Shown piece after piece: positions 26,200 to 33,291 of a DNA stretch of 64,000 nt (position 1 is its first letter; each line of letters starts with the position of its first letter). Origin of the DNA: Streptomyces collinus Tu 365 (GTDB taxonomy: Bacteria > Actinomycetota > Actinomycetes > Streptomycetales > Streptomycetaceae). Under the pieces are notes generated by a model that ran no database searches, was not told the origin of the DNA, and saw nothing but the letters and a program-made list of their open reading frames with translations. Position numbers and translations under genes: made by a program. Location: positions 5,724,170 to 5,788,169 of the forward strand of contig NC_021985.1 in the NCBI RefSeq assembly GCF_000444875.1, written 5' to 3'.

Positions 26200-26329
26200 G
26201 AGGGTCCTTCGAAGGCGCGAGCAGGCAACGGACGCCGCTGGTTGAGGGAGCAAGTGACGTACCACGGTGGCCTCGTCTCGCTTGTCGCCGGCATGTCGGC
26301 AACGTTCATGTGAGAGCGCAGGGGGCCTT

Positions 26330-27184
26330 GTGGAGCTGCACGTCACGCGCTGGAAGCGGTACGGGCATGACCGTCTGTACGCCAACCTGCCTGATGGCAC
26401 CGCGGTCGGTTGGGCGGACGTCACGACGGGGGACATCACGGTCTTGCGGGCCGAGCATCGCGACGACGTGGTCGCCGTACTCACGAAGCACTTACAGAAC
26501 CTCACCGAGCCTGTCTCACCAGACAGGGCCCCGGAGAGTCAGGTGCGTCCGATGCTGCCGCCTCTGACGCCGGCCGACGACCTGGCCGTCAACCCTCCCG
26601 GGAAGTCCATACGTGATCTGCTCGATGAATCCGGCCCGGGGCTGATGGAGCGAGTCGTCTCACGGCTTCTGCGGCGGCCCTCGGAATGGGACCGCTGGAG
26701 AAAGGGATTGGCGGGGGAGCGGCGAGTGGGAGCGGAGTTGAACCGCTTAGGGCGCCACGGTTGGCGCGCCCTGCACTCCATCCCCTTGGCCAACAAAGTG
26801 AATATCGATCACTTACTGATCGGGCCCGGTCGAGTGTTCAGCATCAATACGAAGCACCACGACAAGAAGGCTGTATGGGTCGGGGATGACTCCGTCAAAG
26901 TGGATCACGGGAAGCCGGCGCCCTACGCGCGGAAGAGCCGGGCAGAGGCCAAGCGGGTTGCCCGAGTGCTGGAGCGCTATTGCGACTTCCCGGTACCGGT
27001 GGAGCCGGTGCTCGTCTTCGTCGGTGTGACCGAGCTGAAGGTGGTCGCCACACAACTCGATGTCCGGGTGTACCAGGAGCGTCAGGTGTCGGCCCTCGCT
27101 CCGCTCTCAGGCGTTCTCACGGCCGACCAGGTGGAGCAGGTGTACAGCGTTGCTCGCCATCGGCAGGCTTGGAGCCACGCCTGA
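26330..27184 (+). CDS. NERD-domain (nuclease-related) protein
   Basis: A 284-residue protein with a C-terminal NERD domain. GTG 26330 (VELHVTRWKRYGHDRLY) is chosen because AGGGGG lies 5 bases upstream; the frame is open further left. NERD motifs appear in order: GLAGERRVGAELNRLG, WRALHSIPL, IDHLLIGPGRVFSINTKHH. These hold the acidic/Lys residues expected of a restriction-endonuclease-like fold. The N-terminal 60 residues match the degenerate paralogue at 13.9 kb. Role unknown; NERD proteins are suspected DNA-processing enzymes. Confidence 0.85.
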   Translation: MELHVTRWKRYGHDRLYANLPDGTAVGWADVTTGDITVLRAEHRDDVVAVLTKHLQNLTEPVSPDRAPESQVRPMLPPLTPADDLAVNPPGKSIRDLLDESGPGLMERVVSRLLRRPSEWDRWRKGLAGERRVGAELNRLGRHGWRALHSIPLANKVNIDHLLIGPGRVFSINTKHHDKKAVWVGDDSVKVDHGKPAPYARKSRAEAKRVARVLERYCDFPVPVEPVLVFVGVTELKVVATQLDVRVYQERQVSALAPLSGVLTADQVEQVYSVARHRQAWSHA

Positions 27185-27238
27185 TTTGGTGGAGAGCGGC
27201 TGGCGGGCGATGTCTTAGGGCCGAGGGGTGACCAACGA

Positions 27239-27496
27239 ATGAAGAGCGCGAAGTTGATGGCGCTGACTGGGCTAGCAGGTGCGGCGGCTGTGGTCTCGGG
27301 ACTGGCTGTACTGATGAAAAACGACGTGGTGAAGAGCCCGCTGTTCAAGGATGCAGCGGAGAAGCAGCAGAACGAGACAAGGAAGCGGCAGGAAGAGGAG
27401 GCGCGGCGTCGGCGTGCCATCAAGCGGCAGGACGACTACTTCAGGAAGCAGCGCGAGGAGGCGGCACGCCAGGCCCGCAGCAACAACCACGACTAG
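27239..27496 (+). CDS. Small membrane-anchored coiled-coil protein
   Basis: An 85-residue protein with one N-terminal hydrophobic segment (LMALTGLAGAAAVVSGLAVL) followed by about 50 residues of strongly charged helix (KQQNETRKRQEEEARRRRAI, QREEAARQARS), predicted as coiled coil. GAGGGG lies 9 bases before the ATG. It is the last gene left of the integrated element and sits 54 bases after the NERD gene, likely in the same transcript. The function is not recognisable. Confidence 0.6.
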   Translation: MKSAKLMALTGLAGAAAVVSGLAVLMKNDVVKSPLFKDAAEKQQNETRKRQEEEARRRRAIKRQDDYFRKQREEAARQARSNNHD

Positions 27497-27687
27497 GTGT
27501 CGGCAGTCCTCGTGGGAGTCCGCTGGTAGCCCTGGTGGTGTGATGATGTGTACCAAGGCGGCGGCACCTGGCGGCGGTGCCGGCTTCGCCCGTTCATGGA
27601 CTTCACCTGACGCGATGCTCCAAGATCCCGTCGTCGACGGACCCCGACACACATCCGCTCCGGGCGGCACACGCCTGCGCATACGCG

Positions 27688-27727
27688 AAGACCCCGGCCT
27701 CAGCGTTTCCGCTGAGGCCGGGGTCTT
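27688..27727. terminator. Perfect terminator hairpin next to the left att site
   Basis: Two 18-base arms (AAGACCCCGGCCTCAGCG and its exact complement) flank a TTTC loop. Relative to the tRNA 3' fragment it has the same position as the imperfect hairpin at 49098-49137. It is best read as the original tRNA-Arg terminator, displaced when the element integrated. Confidence 0.85.
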
Positions 27728-27743
27728 TGGGCACCTCATGCTG

Positions 27744-27791
27744 GGTGCCCCCGGCAGGATTCGAACCTGCGCACACGGCTCCGGAGGCCGT
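27744..27791 (-). repeat. Left attachment site: displaced 3' part of tRNA-Arg
   Basis: This 48-base segment is identical to 49154-49201. It contains the tRNA-Arg 3' half from the anticodon arm through the T-arm to the acceptor end, on the minus strand. The 5' half of the tRNA is absent to its right (CTTCCTTCC...), so this is not a functional tRNA. It marks the left boundary of the integrated element. Confidence 0.92.
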
Positions 27792-27848
27792 CTTCCTTCC
27801 ACGCAACCGCGCTGGTCAGACCCGTGCCTGCGAGTAGGTGGATGAGAC

Positions 27849-27867
27849 GTGTCCACGGATAGTCCAC
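27849..27867. repeat. Inner end motif, left copy
   Basis: GTGTCCACGGATAGTCCAC differs by one base from the motif at 49030-49048 (A for G at the tenth position). Both copies lie just inside the element ends in the same orientation. Each contains the half-site GTCCAC twice, so they are candidate integrase arm sites. Confidence 0.6.
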
Positions 27868-27922
27868 GCTGTCCCGACCCACTGCCTTAAACCGTGCTAA
27901 CTAATAGCCCCGCGTCAGCAGC

Positions 27923-27945
27923 GTCGCAGGGTGACACCCTGCGAC
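27923..27945. promoter_or_regulatory. Perfect 23-bp palindrome near left element end
   Basis: Arms GTCGCAGGGTG and CACCCTGCGAC surround a single central A. It lies about 290 bases upstream of the first element gene and outside any gene. It could be an operator, or a hairpin blocking read-through into the element. The rest of 27868-28238 shows no supported gene. Confidence 0.5.
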
Positions 27946-28238
27946 CTGGCAGTTAGATGACGAGTAGTGCCTGGGGGGCTCGCGCCCAGACTGCAAGGGC
28001 GCAAGATCGCCCCCAACCTTGAGGTCTACGGGAGACCGACCTGAGGTTTCCGTCGAAGATTAGGCAGTCTAAAGAAGGTGTAGCGCAGGCCACGCAGCAG
28101 CCGCAGGCCGATCGAGGCCGCAAGCGCCGTTCGTGCGACGCTCGTGGTGCCTGCGCCAGAGCGATCCGTGTAACTGCGTCAGTTTCAGAGGCCTTCGGCA
28201 TCTGATAGCTTCCGAACTCTTGGACTGCAGGGGGTTGA

Positions 28239-28961
28239 GTGGCAGGCGAGCAACCGAGGGCAACCGGTCCGTCGAACGGGGACGAGTACGACCAAACCCT
28301 CGCCGCTGTGGTCACCACGGTGGCCGAGACGTATTACTCGCAGCAGGTGCAGGCCGTCAGCGTCGCCCGCGGACGGGCCCAAGCTGCGCAGTCAACGGTC
28401 ACCTTGTTTGCGGGGGGGCTGATGGCGGCGCTCAGCGTGACCACACTTGCCGACCGTACTTGGTGGACGCAGGTATTGGCCATTGCCGCGGTGGCACTGT
28501 GGCTGATGGCAGCCTGGCTCTATCTGTGGGCCGTCGCCTCCCCTATTCCGGAGGATCCCAATGAGCGGGCGACTAACCGGCAGGAACTCGTCAACAAGGT
28601 CTTCCAAAAGGTCAGGGCTGAAGCCAAAAAGATCGATGAGCGTCAGCGCTGTGCAAATTGGATGGCTTTGGGGGCCGTGATTCTGAGCCTGTCCACATTC
28701 GCGGCGAGTATCGTGACGGACCCCGTGCAAAAGACCTTGCCCGGTACCGTCGTGGTTGACGCCGGTTACCGGTCAGCCCTGCATGCCTTGTGTTCGAAGA
28801 AGGCTGCCGACACAGGGCTTGTGAGTGGGCAAATCGTTGAGGAGTCACTCAAGGCGCAGTTCGTCGAGATCAGGCCAGGCGCCGGCGTCTGCGGGAGGCC
28901 GGGAACGATCTTGCAGGTGCCACGTGGCGAGGTGCAGGCGGTGAGGTGGCAGGATGCCTGA
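28239..28961 (+). CDS. Three-helix membrane protein coupled to a STAND NTPase gene
   Basis: A 240-residue protein from GTG 28239 with AGGGGG upstream. An N-terminal helix (DEYDQTLAAVVTTVAETYYSQQ, residues about 15-50) leads into a two-helix membrane hairpin (residues about 55-75 and 80-100). A charged helical loop follows (NKVFQKVRAEAKKIDERQRC), then a third membrane helix (MALGAVILSLSTFAASIV) and an outer domain of about 75 residues with two Cys. The last 8 bases overlap the NTPase gene. The layout recalls 2TM effectors of the SLATT/Pycsar kind; that comparison is by architecture only. It may damage the membrane when the partner senses infection. Confidence 0.72.
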   Translation: MAGEQPRATGPSNGDEYDQTLAAVVTTVAETYYSQQVQAVSVARGRAQAAQSTVTLFAGGLMAALSVTTLADRTWWTQVLAIAAVALWLMAAWLYLWAVASPIPEDPNERATNRQELVNKVFQKVRAEAKKIDERQRCANWMALGAVILSLSTFAASIVTDPVQKTLPGTVVVDAGYRSALHALCSKKAADTGLVSGQIVEESLKAQFVEIRPGAGVCGRPGTILQVPRGEVQAVRWQDA

Positions 28962-31900
28962 CAGCAACATGGAGGCTCACTTCCTCTGCCTGGTGCCGCT
29001 GCCTTTGGAAGAGTCGGCGAGGCAGGCCGCATGTGGAGCGGTGCTAGACGACGTAACCCGTCTGCATGCGTCCGACGGTCGGTTGACCGGCGTCCTAGTG
29101 CTCGGCACCTCCGGTGACCGGATGCCAGCCGAGGAACTTGTCTTTCATCTGCAACTGGCGTGTGCGGACCTCGGGTACGAACCGTTTGTCATACCCGTTC
29201 CCGGACCGGCCGACCTGCGACTCCCAGCCACACGGTTGTTGACACGCAGCCTGACAGAAGACTGGGGGAGAAACGCTGCCGATCTGTGGGGCGGAGAACT
29301 GACGGAGGACATCGTCGCGCCGCTGGAGACCAAGGTGTTTTCAGACCTCACGGCCTGGCAGGACGAAACGATACGGGCCGTCGAGGGATGGCAGCGCGGT
29401 CTGCTGCCTGGTGACGGATCTCTGCGTGTCGAGGTCGGTGGGCGAACGCTGGGCCTGGTCAGCGTTAACACGGTGTTCCGCATGGTCACCGAGGGGGCCG
29501 ATCCACGCCTCTCGGGATGTTGCAAGGAGCAGTTGGACCTCGCCGTGGGGGGTGACTTCGACACCTGGGCCGAGGGCAACGCCCTCACCTTGGTAGCCGC
29601 TGGACGGGTGGGCACCTGGCCCGAACTCGCACTGGAGACGGCCCCTCTGCTCAAGCTCGCTGGCACTGGTGAGTCACACGCCGGCTGGATGCTCCCGCCG
29701 CCTGACGCCGGACACCGGTTGCTGCGTATTGAACTCGGTGGCAGCCGGGTCGCGGTCAAGGATGCTGCCCATGGCCAGACGATCAGTACCGCTGTCCGCC
29801 CGAGGGCCGCTGCACGGGGGCCGCAGGTGCGCGTTGCCCAACGCGCGGAGGAAGCGTACGACGAAAAGCCCCTCCTCGAGGCCTTCCATCAGAATCTTTC
29901 CACCGGCCGGATGGCCCTCGTCCTCGTCTCGGGTCCTGAGACCGGACCTCCCATCGACCTCGACGAACTGAACCGCCGTCTCGCCGGGGCAGTGTTCGGA
30001 GCCGTGCCGTCACCCATTGAGCCGCCGCTCCGCGAGACGTGGGTCGCAGCCCAGTCGCAGCTGACTGAGGAACAACTAGAGCACTACTTGGACCAGTTGC
30101 ATGCCTCGAACGGGGAGGCACCCGCCGCCGTGCACCGCTTGCTGCGTGCTCCGTGGTTCCGGATTTACGACTTCACCGGAGCTGACATGCTCGCGCTCGG
30201 CAGGAAAGCGGGCGGGGGAGACCGAATTTCACTCGTCAATGCATGCGATGGGCCGCCTGCCGACAAGCACGAAGCCTTCGAAGTTGTCGCGATGCATGGT
30301 CTGCCCAAGCAGGAAGGGATTCCTCAGGACTTCGGCGATCCCGAAGACGATCCACCGCGGCATCCGCGCCAGCAATGGTTCCGGCGCCTGCGTGCCGAAC
30401 TGCTTGAACGTCCGGTGCTTTTCATGTCTCTCTCGCCGAACAGCCCCATCCTGTGGGACACCTTGCGGATGGTGGGCTGGCGAGCCGGAGAGCACGAGTT
30501 CCCCGGCTTCCTGGTCGCTCCGGAGGGGACGGCGGTCGACCGGGCACGGCTCCGTCAGGTGGGGCTGCAGCACATTCGTAACTCTCCGTCAGATTTCGTC
30601 ACCAGGCAGCTAGCGCCCGGCAGCCAGTCCCTAGTGCTGGGCAAGCGTTTGCTAAAGCAGGAGCACGCCGGGGCCCTGCGTGATGTCGGGGTGCAGCGGG
30701 TAGCCCAGTTGGTGCAGGACGCGCCTGCTGGCCATGCGTCGTTCCTCGTTGGCCGGGACCCCACATGGGGTGACATAACGAATAGAAGGATCACCGGCCA
30801 GCTCTCGCTCATCGATGTAGTCGCCGAAAGCACCCAGCCCTCCGCCGAAGGGAGGATGCCGGTCGTCCTTGTTAAGGGCAGCGCAGGTTCGGGGAAGACG
30901 ACCGTGCTGATGCAGGTCGCCTATCGCCTGCACAAGAAGGGTTCCCACGTTGGTTGGGTTGACCGTGCGGCTAACCTAACCTCTGTTACCGTGGCAGCGC
31001 AGACGCGACAGCAGAACCTCGACGCGGTTTTCGTAGACGACGTCAATATGTTTACGCGGAATGCATCGGACCTCATGCATAACCTGAATGAGGACGGCAA
31101 GCGCCTAGTGGTTGCGTCAATTCGCGTGACCCGACAGTCGGAGATCCCTGCAGGTTTCCCGGCGAAAGTTGTAGACGTCGACCGCCAGCTCACGGACAGC
31201 GATCTGAAAAAACTCGTCAAGGCCTTGGAAAAAAACGCGCTCATTGGCGACCTGAAGAAGTATCGGTCCACGCAGGCAAAGGTGGAACGGCTGCGGACCC
31301 TGTCCGAGAAGGGTCTGCTCGCGGCTATGATCCAGGCCGTTACCGGCTCCACACTACGAGAAAAGGTGGTGAGTGAGTACCAAGACCTTAGTAAGTATGG
31401 ACTGGCTTACCAGTGGGCGTATGCGGCGGTATGTATCGTTAATTCTGACGAGATTTTCCAGCAGATCGGCATAAGTTCGACTGGCCTTCTGGAGGTGGTC
31501 TCCTATCCAGACCCGCCAGACCGGTCCCACCGGGAGGCCATCAGGGGACTTCTGGAAATGGGGCTGCTTGTAGCCGCTCCGGGAGGACTCCTCAGGTGCC
31601 GGCAGCGCACCATCGCCGATGCCGTCGTTGATACGGTCATCAAGAAGCGGCCAGTCGAGTTGGAAACCGTGATGACTAAGCTGTTGGTCTCTTACGCCGA
31701 ACGTGCCTGCCACATCGAGGACGACCTGCATCCCGACCGGCGGGCCATGATCCGGTTGCTAAACCACAATGTCATGCGTGAATTGTGCCTGCGGACGGAA
31801 GGAGCACGCCGTACGTACCAGGCAGCCCACGACCTACTGGAGGACGATCGGCACTACTGGCTACAGCGGGCCGAATTTGAGATCGACCAGGGCAGATTTG

Positions 31901-32322
31901 ACCTGGCTCGGAGCTATCTGGCAGCCGGCAAAGGATGCCGCTACGGCGAGGACGACCGTCTTCTGCGCACTGCCAGCGCCCGAGTCCAGTTGCGGGACTC
32001 CGTTGCCTACTCAACCGATGCAAGGCGCCTACAGGACGCCGTGGCCGCCGTGCACGAGCTACATGAGGTTGTGAGGGGCCCCGAAGGTAGAAAAGCCCCG
32101 CACGCCTTCGTGGCCCTGGCGCGAGACGGCGCCAACTGGCTTCTGCAATGTGGTCAAGCACTCGGATATCAGCTGTACGTAGACCTTCTCGACCAAATCA
32201 CCGACGACGTGAAGTATGGAACGGTCTGTTGTGCCGGAAGAAATGAGGTCGTGGCCGCGGCGGCCTGGTTCGACCGACAGCGGAGCAGACTGCAGGACCG
32301 GACGCCAGGACTGCCGATTTAG
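28954..32322 (+). CDS. Large STAND-type NTPase with degenerate SIR2-like domain
   Basis: An 1122-residue protein. Residues 1-310 are unrecognised. About 315-560 look like a SIR2-like fold: ALVLVSGPETG in place of the usual Gly-Ala-Gly loop, HRLLRAPWFRIYDFTGADML, a His in VVAMHGL (His448), and ERPVLFMSLSPNSPILWDTL. An NTPase follows with Walker A GSAGSGKTT (Gly642-Thr650) and Walker B AVFVDDVNMF (Asp695-Asp696), then a winged-helix-like and a helical C-terminal region (about 850-1120) suited to sensing. SIR2-STAND proteins are known antiphage proteins (Avs class). The missing NAD loop makes NAD cleavage doubtful. It overlaps the upstream membrane protein gene. Confidence 0.75.
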   Translation: MPDSNMEAHFLCLVPLPLEESARQAACGAVLDDVTRLHASDGRLTGVLVLGTSGDRMPAEELVFHLQLACADLGYEPFVIPVPGPADLRLPATRLLTRSLTEDWGRNAADLWGGELTEDIVAPLETKVFSDLTAWQDETIRAVEGWQRGLLPGDGSLRVEVGGRTLGLVSVNTVFRMVTEGADPRLSGCCKEQLDLAVGGDFDTWAEGNALTLVAAGRVGTWPELALETAPLLKLAGTGESHAGWMLPPPDAGHRLLRIELGGSRVAVKDAAHGQTISTAVRPRAAARGPQVRVAQRAEEAYDEKPLLEAFHQNLSTGRMALVLVSGPETGPPIDLDELNRRLAGAVFGAVPSPIEPPLRETWVAAQSQLTEEQLEHYLDQLHASNGEAPAAVHRLLRAPWFRIYDFTGADMLALGRKAGGGDRISLVNACDGPPADKHEAFEVVAMHGLPKQEGIPQDFGDPEDDPPRHPRQQWFRRLRAELLERPVLFMSLSPNSPILWDTLRMVGWRAGEHEFPGFLVAPEGTAVDRARLRQVGLQHIRNSPSDFVTRQLAPGSQSLVLGKRLLKQEHAGALRDVGVQRVAQLVQDAPAGHASFLVGRDPTWGDITNRRITGQLSLIDVVAESTQPSAEGRMPVVLVKGSAGSGKTTVLMQVAYRLHKKGSHVGWVDRAANLTSVTVAAQTRQQNLDAVFVDDVNMFTRNASDLMHNLNEDGKRLVVASIRVTRQSEIPAGFPAKVVDVDRQLTDSDLKKLVKALEKNALIGDLKKYRSTQAKVERLRTLSEKGLLAAMIQAVTGSTLREKVVSEYQDLSKYGLAYQWAYAAVCIVNSDEIFQQIGISSTGLLEVVSYPDPPDRSHREAIRGLLEMGLLVAAPGGLLRCRQRTIADAVVDTVIKKRPVELETVMTKLLVSYAERACHIEDDLHPDRRAMIRLLNHNVMRELCLRTEGARRTYQAAHDLLEDDRHYWLQRAEFEIDQGRFDLARSYLAAGKGCRYGEDDRLLRTASARVQLRDSVAYSTDARRLQDAVAAVHELHEVVRGPEGRKAPHAFVALARDGANWLLQCGQALGYQLYVDLLDQITDDVKYGTVCCAGRNEVVAAAAWFDRQRSRLQDRTPGLPI

Positions 32323-32570
32323 CCGTTCGCCCCGGTACGCTTCGGTGGGGATGTTTCTGCCACGTAACTCAACGAGGTGCTGGTTGCAGCCGGCGTGCTG
32401 TGCGTGTGGAACATGCGGCAACCTTGACCGCGTTGTCCGACGACAGGACGGAGGTTCCGGAGGCCGTCTGGCCTGAGCGCATCACCGCAGGCCGGGGCGC
32501 CTGAGGCTTCTGCGCCGCCCCTTTCCGTCCACGGGTGGTCCGCTACGGACGTCGCCCTGAGCGAGTTCGA

Positions 32571-32954
32571 TCAGGTGAAGGGTTCCCTGACCCAAAACGC
32601 AATGCGCTTGGTTTTTGCAGGCTCAGCGAGCGTCAAGGCAAATCCGTTACTGAAAGTGAATCTCCCCGTGGGATTCTTACTGACAGAATCACTGTCGATA
32701 GCATGCCAGGTCACGGAGCCCGTCCGCTGCAAGTCGATATCAATCGAATGACGTGTAAAGTTCAGACGCAGGATGTTTTCGACTGTTTCCGCAGACTCAA
32801 GGATTTGATCCATGAGTACATCAAGGTCCAAGTAGGTTTTTAGACTATTGATTCCGAACACTCGAAACGAACTCAGGGTCGCTCCGACTGCATGATCGGA
32901 GATCAACTTTGCGGCGGTGTATACATCGGTGGCCTTGTTGGGCGAGCCGGTCAT
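32571..32954 (-). CDS. Lone minus-strand hypothetical protein inside the defence region
   Basis: A 127-residue frame with ordinary protein character (TAAKLISDHAVGATLSSFRV, DLDVLMDQILESAETVENIL, FTRHSIDIDLQRTGSVTW) and the lower-GC codons of its neighbours. A weak AGG lies just before the ATG. No signal peptide, membrane segment or known motif is seen. It is the only minus-strand gene between 27.8 and 49.2 kb and sits between two defence-like transcription units. It could be a regulator or a small effector; I cannot name it. A chance frame is possible. Confidence 0.5.
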   Translation of the reverse strand: MTGSPNKATDVYTAAKLISDHAVGATLSSFRVFGINSLKTYLDLDVLMDQILESAETVENILRLNFTRHSIDIDLQRTGSVTWHAIDSDSVSKNPTGRFTFSNGFALTLAEPAKTKRIAFWVREPFT

Positions 32955-33291
32955 CCTGATTCCCTAAGGGGCGAGACGGTCATGTAAGGGGTTTGGTTTG
33001 TGATGAATCCTACCAACGCGGTCCGGGCGGCCGAGCCTGCTTGCTCAGTGTCGTGAGAGTGGGAGAGGTCGCCTGCACGTCACTGCCGCGGCTTCTTGAC
33101 ACGCAGTCGTCGTCTCGGCGACCTGACGCACCCACCCGTCACGCCAGCGCAAGATCCCCTACCCTGCGGCGCACAGCCACCTGCGCGAGTCAACCCATGG
33201 ACTTAGAGGTGGCGGAGCGACGCGAGGGCTGCGTCCGGGCCGTGGCGACCCTTGGCGCCGCTGGCGACTACGGCCCACTTGGCGGCTGCAT
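32955..33291. other. Divergent intergenic region upstream of the four-gene operon
   Basis: About 337 bases between the lone minus-strand gene and the DUF4338 gene. It should hold promoters in both directions, but I see no clear -35/-10 pair. Open frames here lack ribosome sites. The true start of the DUF4338 gene may lie up to 130 bases inside its listed frame. Confidence 0.4.

Noticed and set aside
27746..27791. A second tRNA-Arg at the left end
   Set aside because: Only the 3' half is present; the D-arm and 5' acceptor strand are missing. It is the att duplicate.
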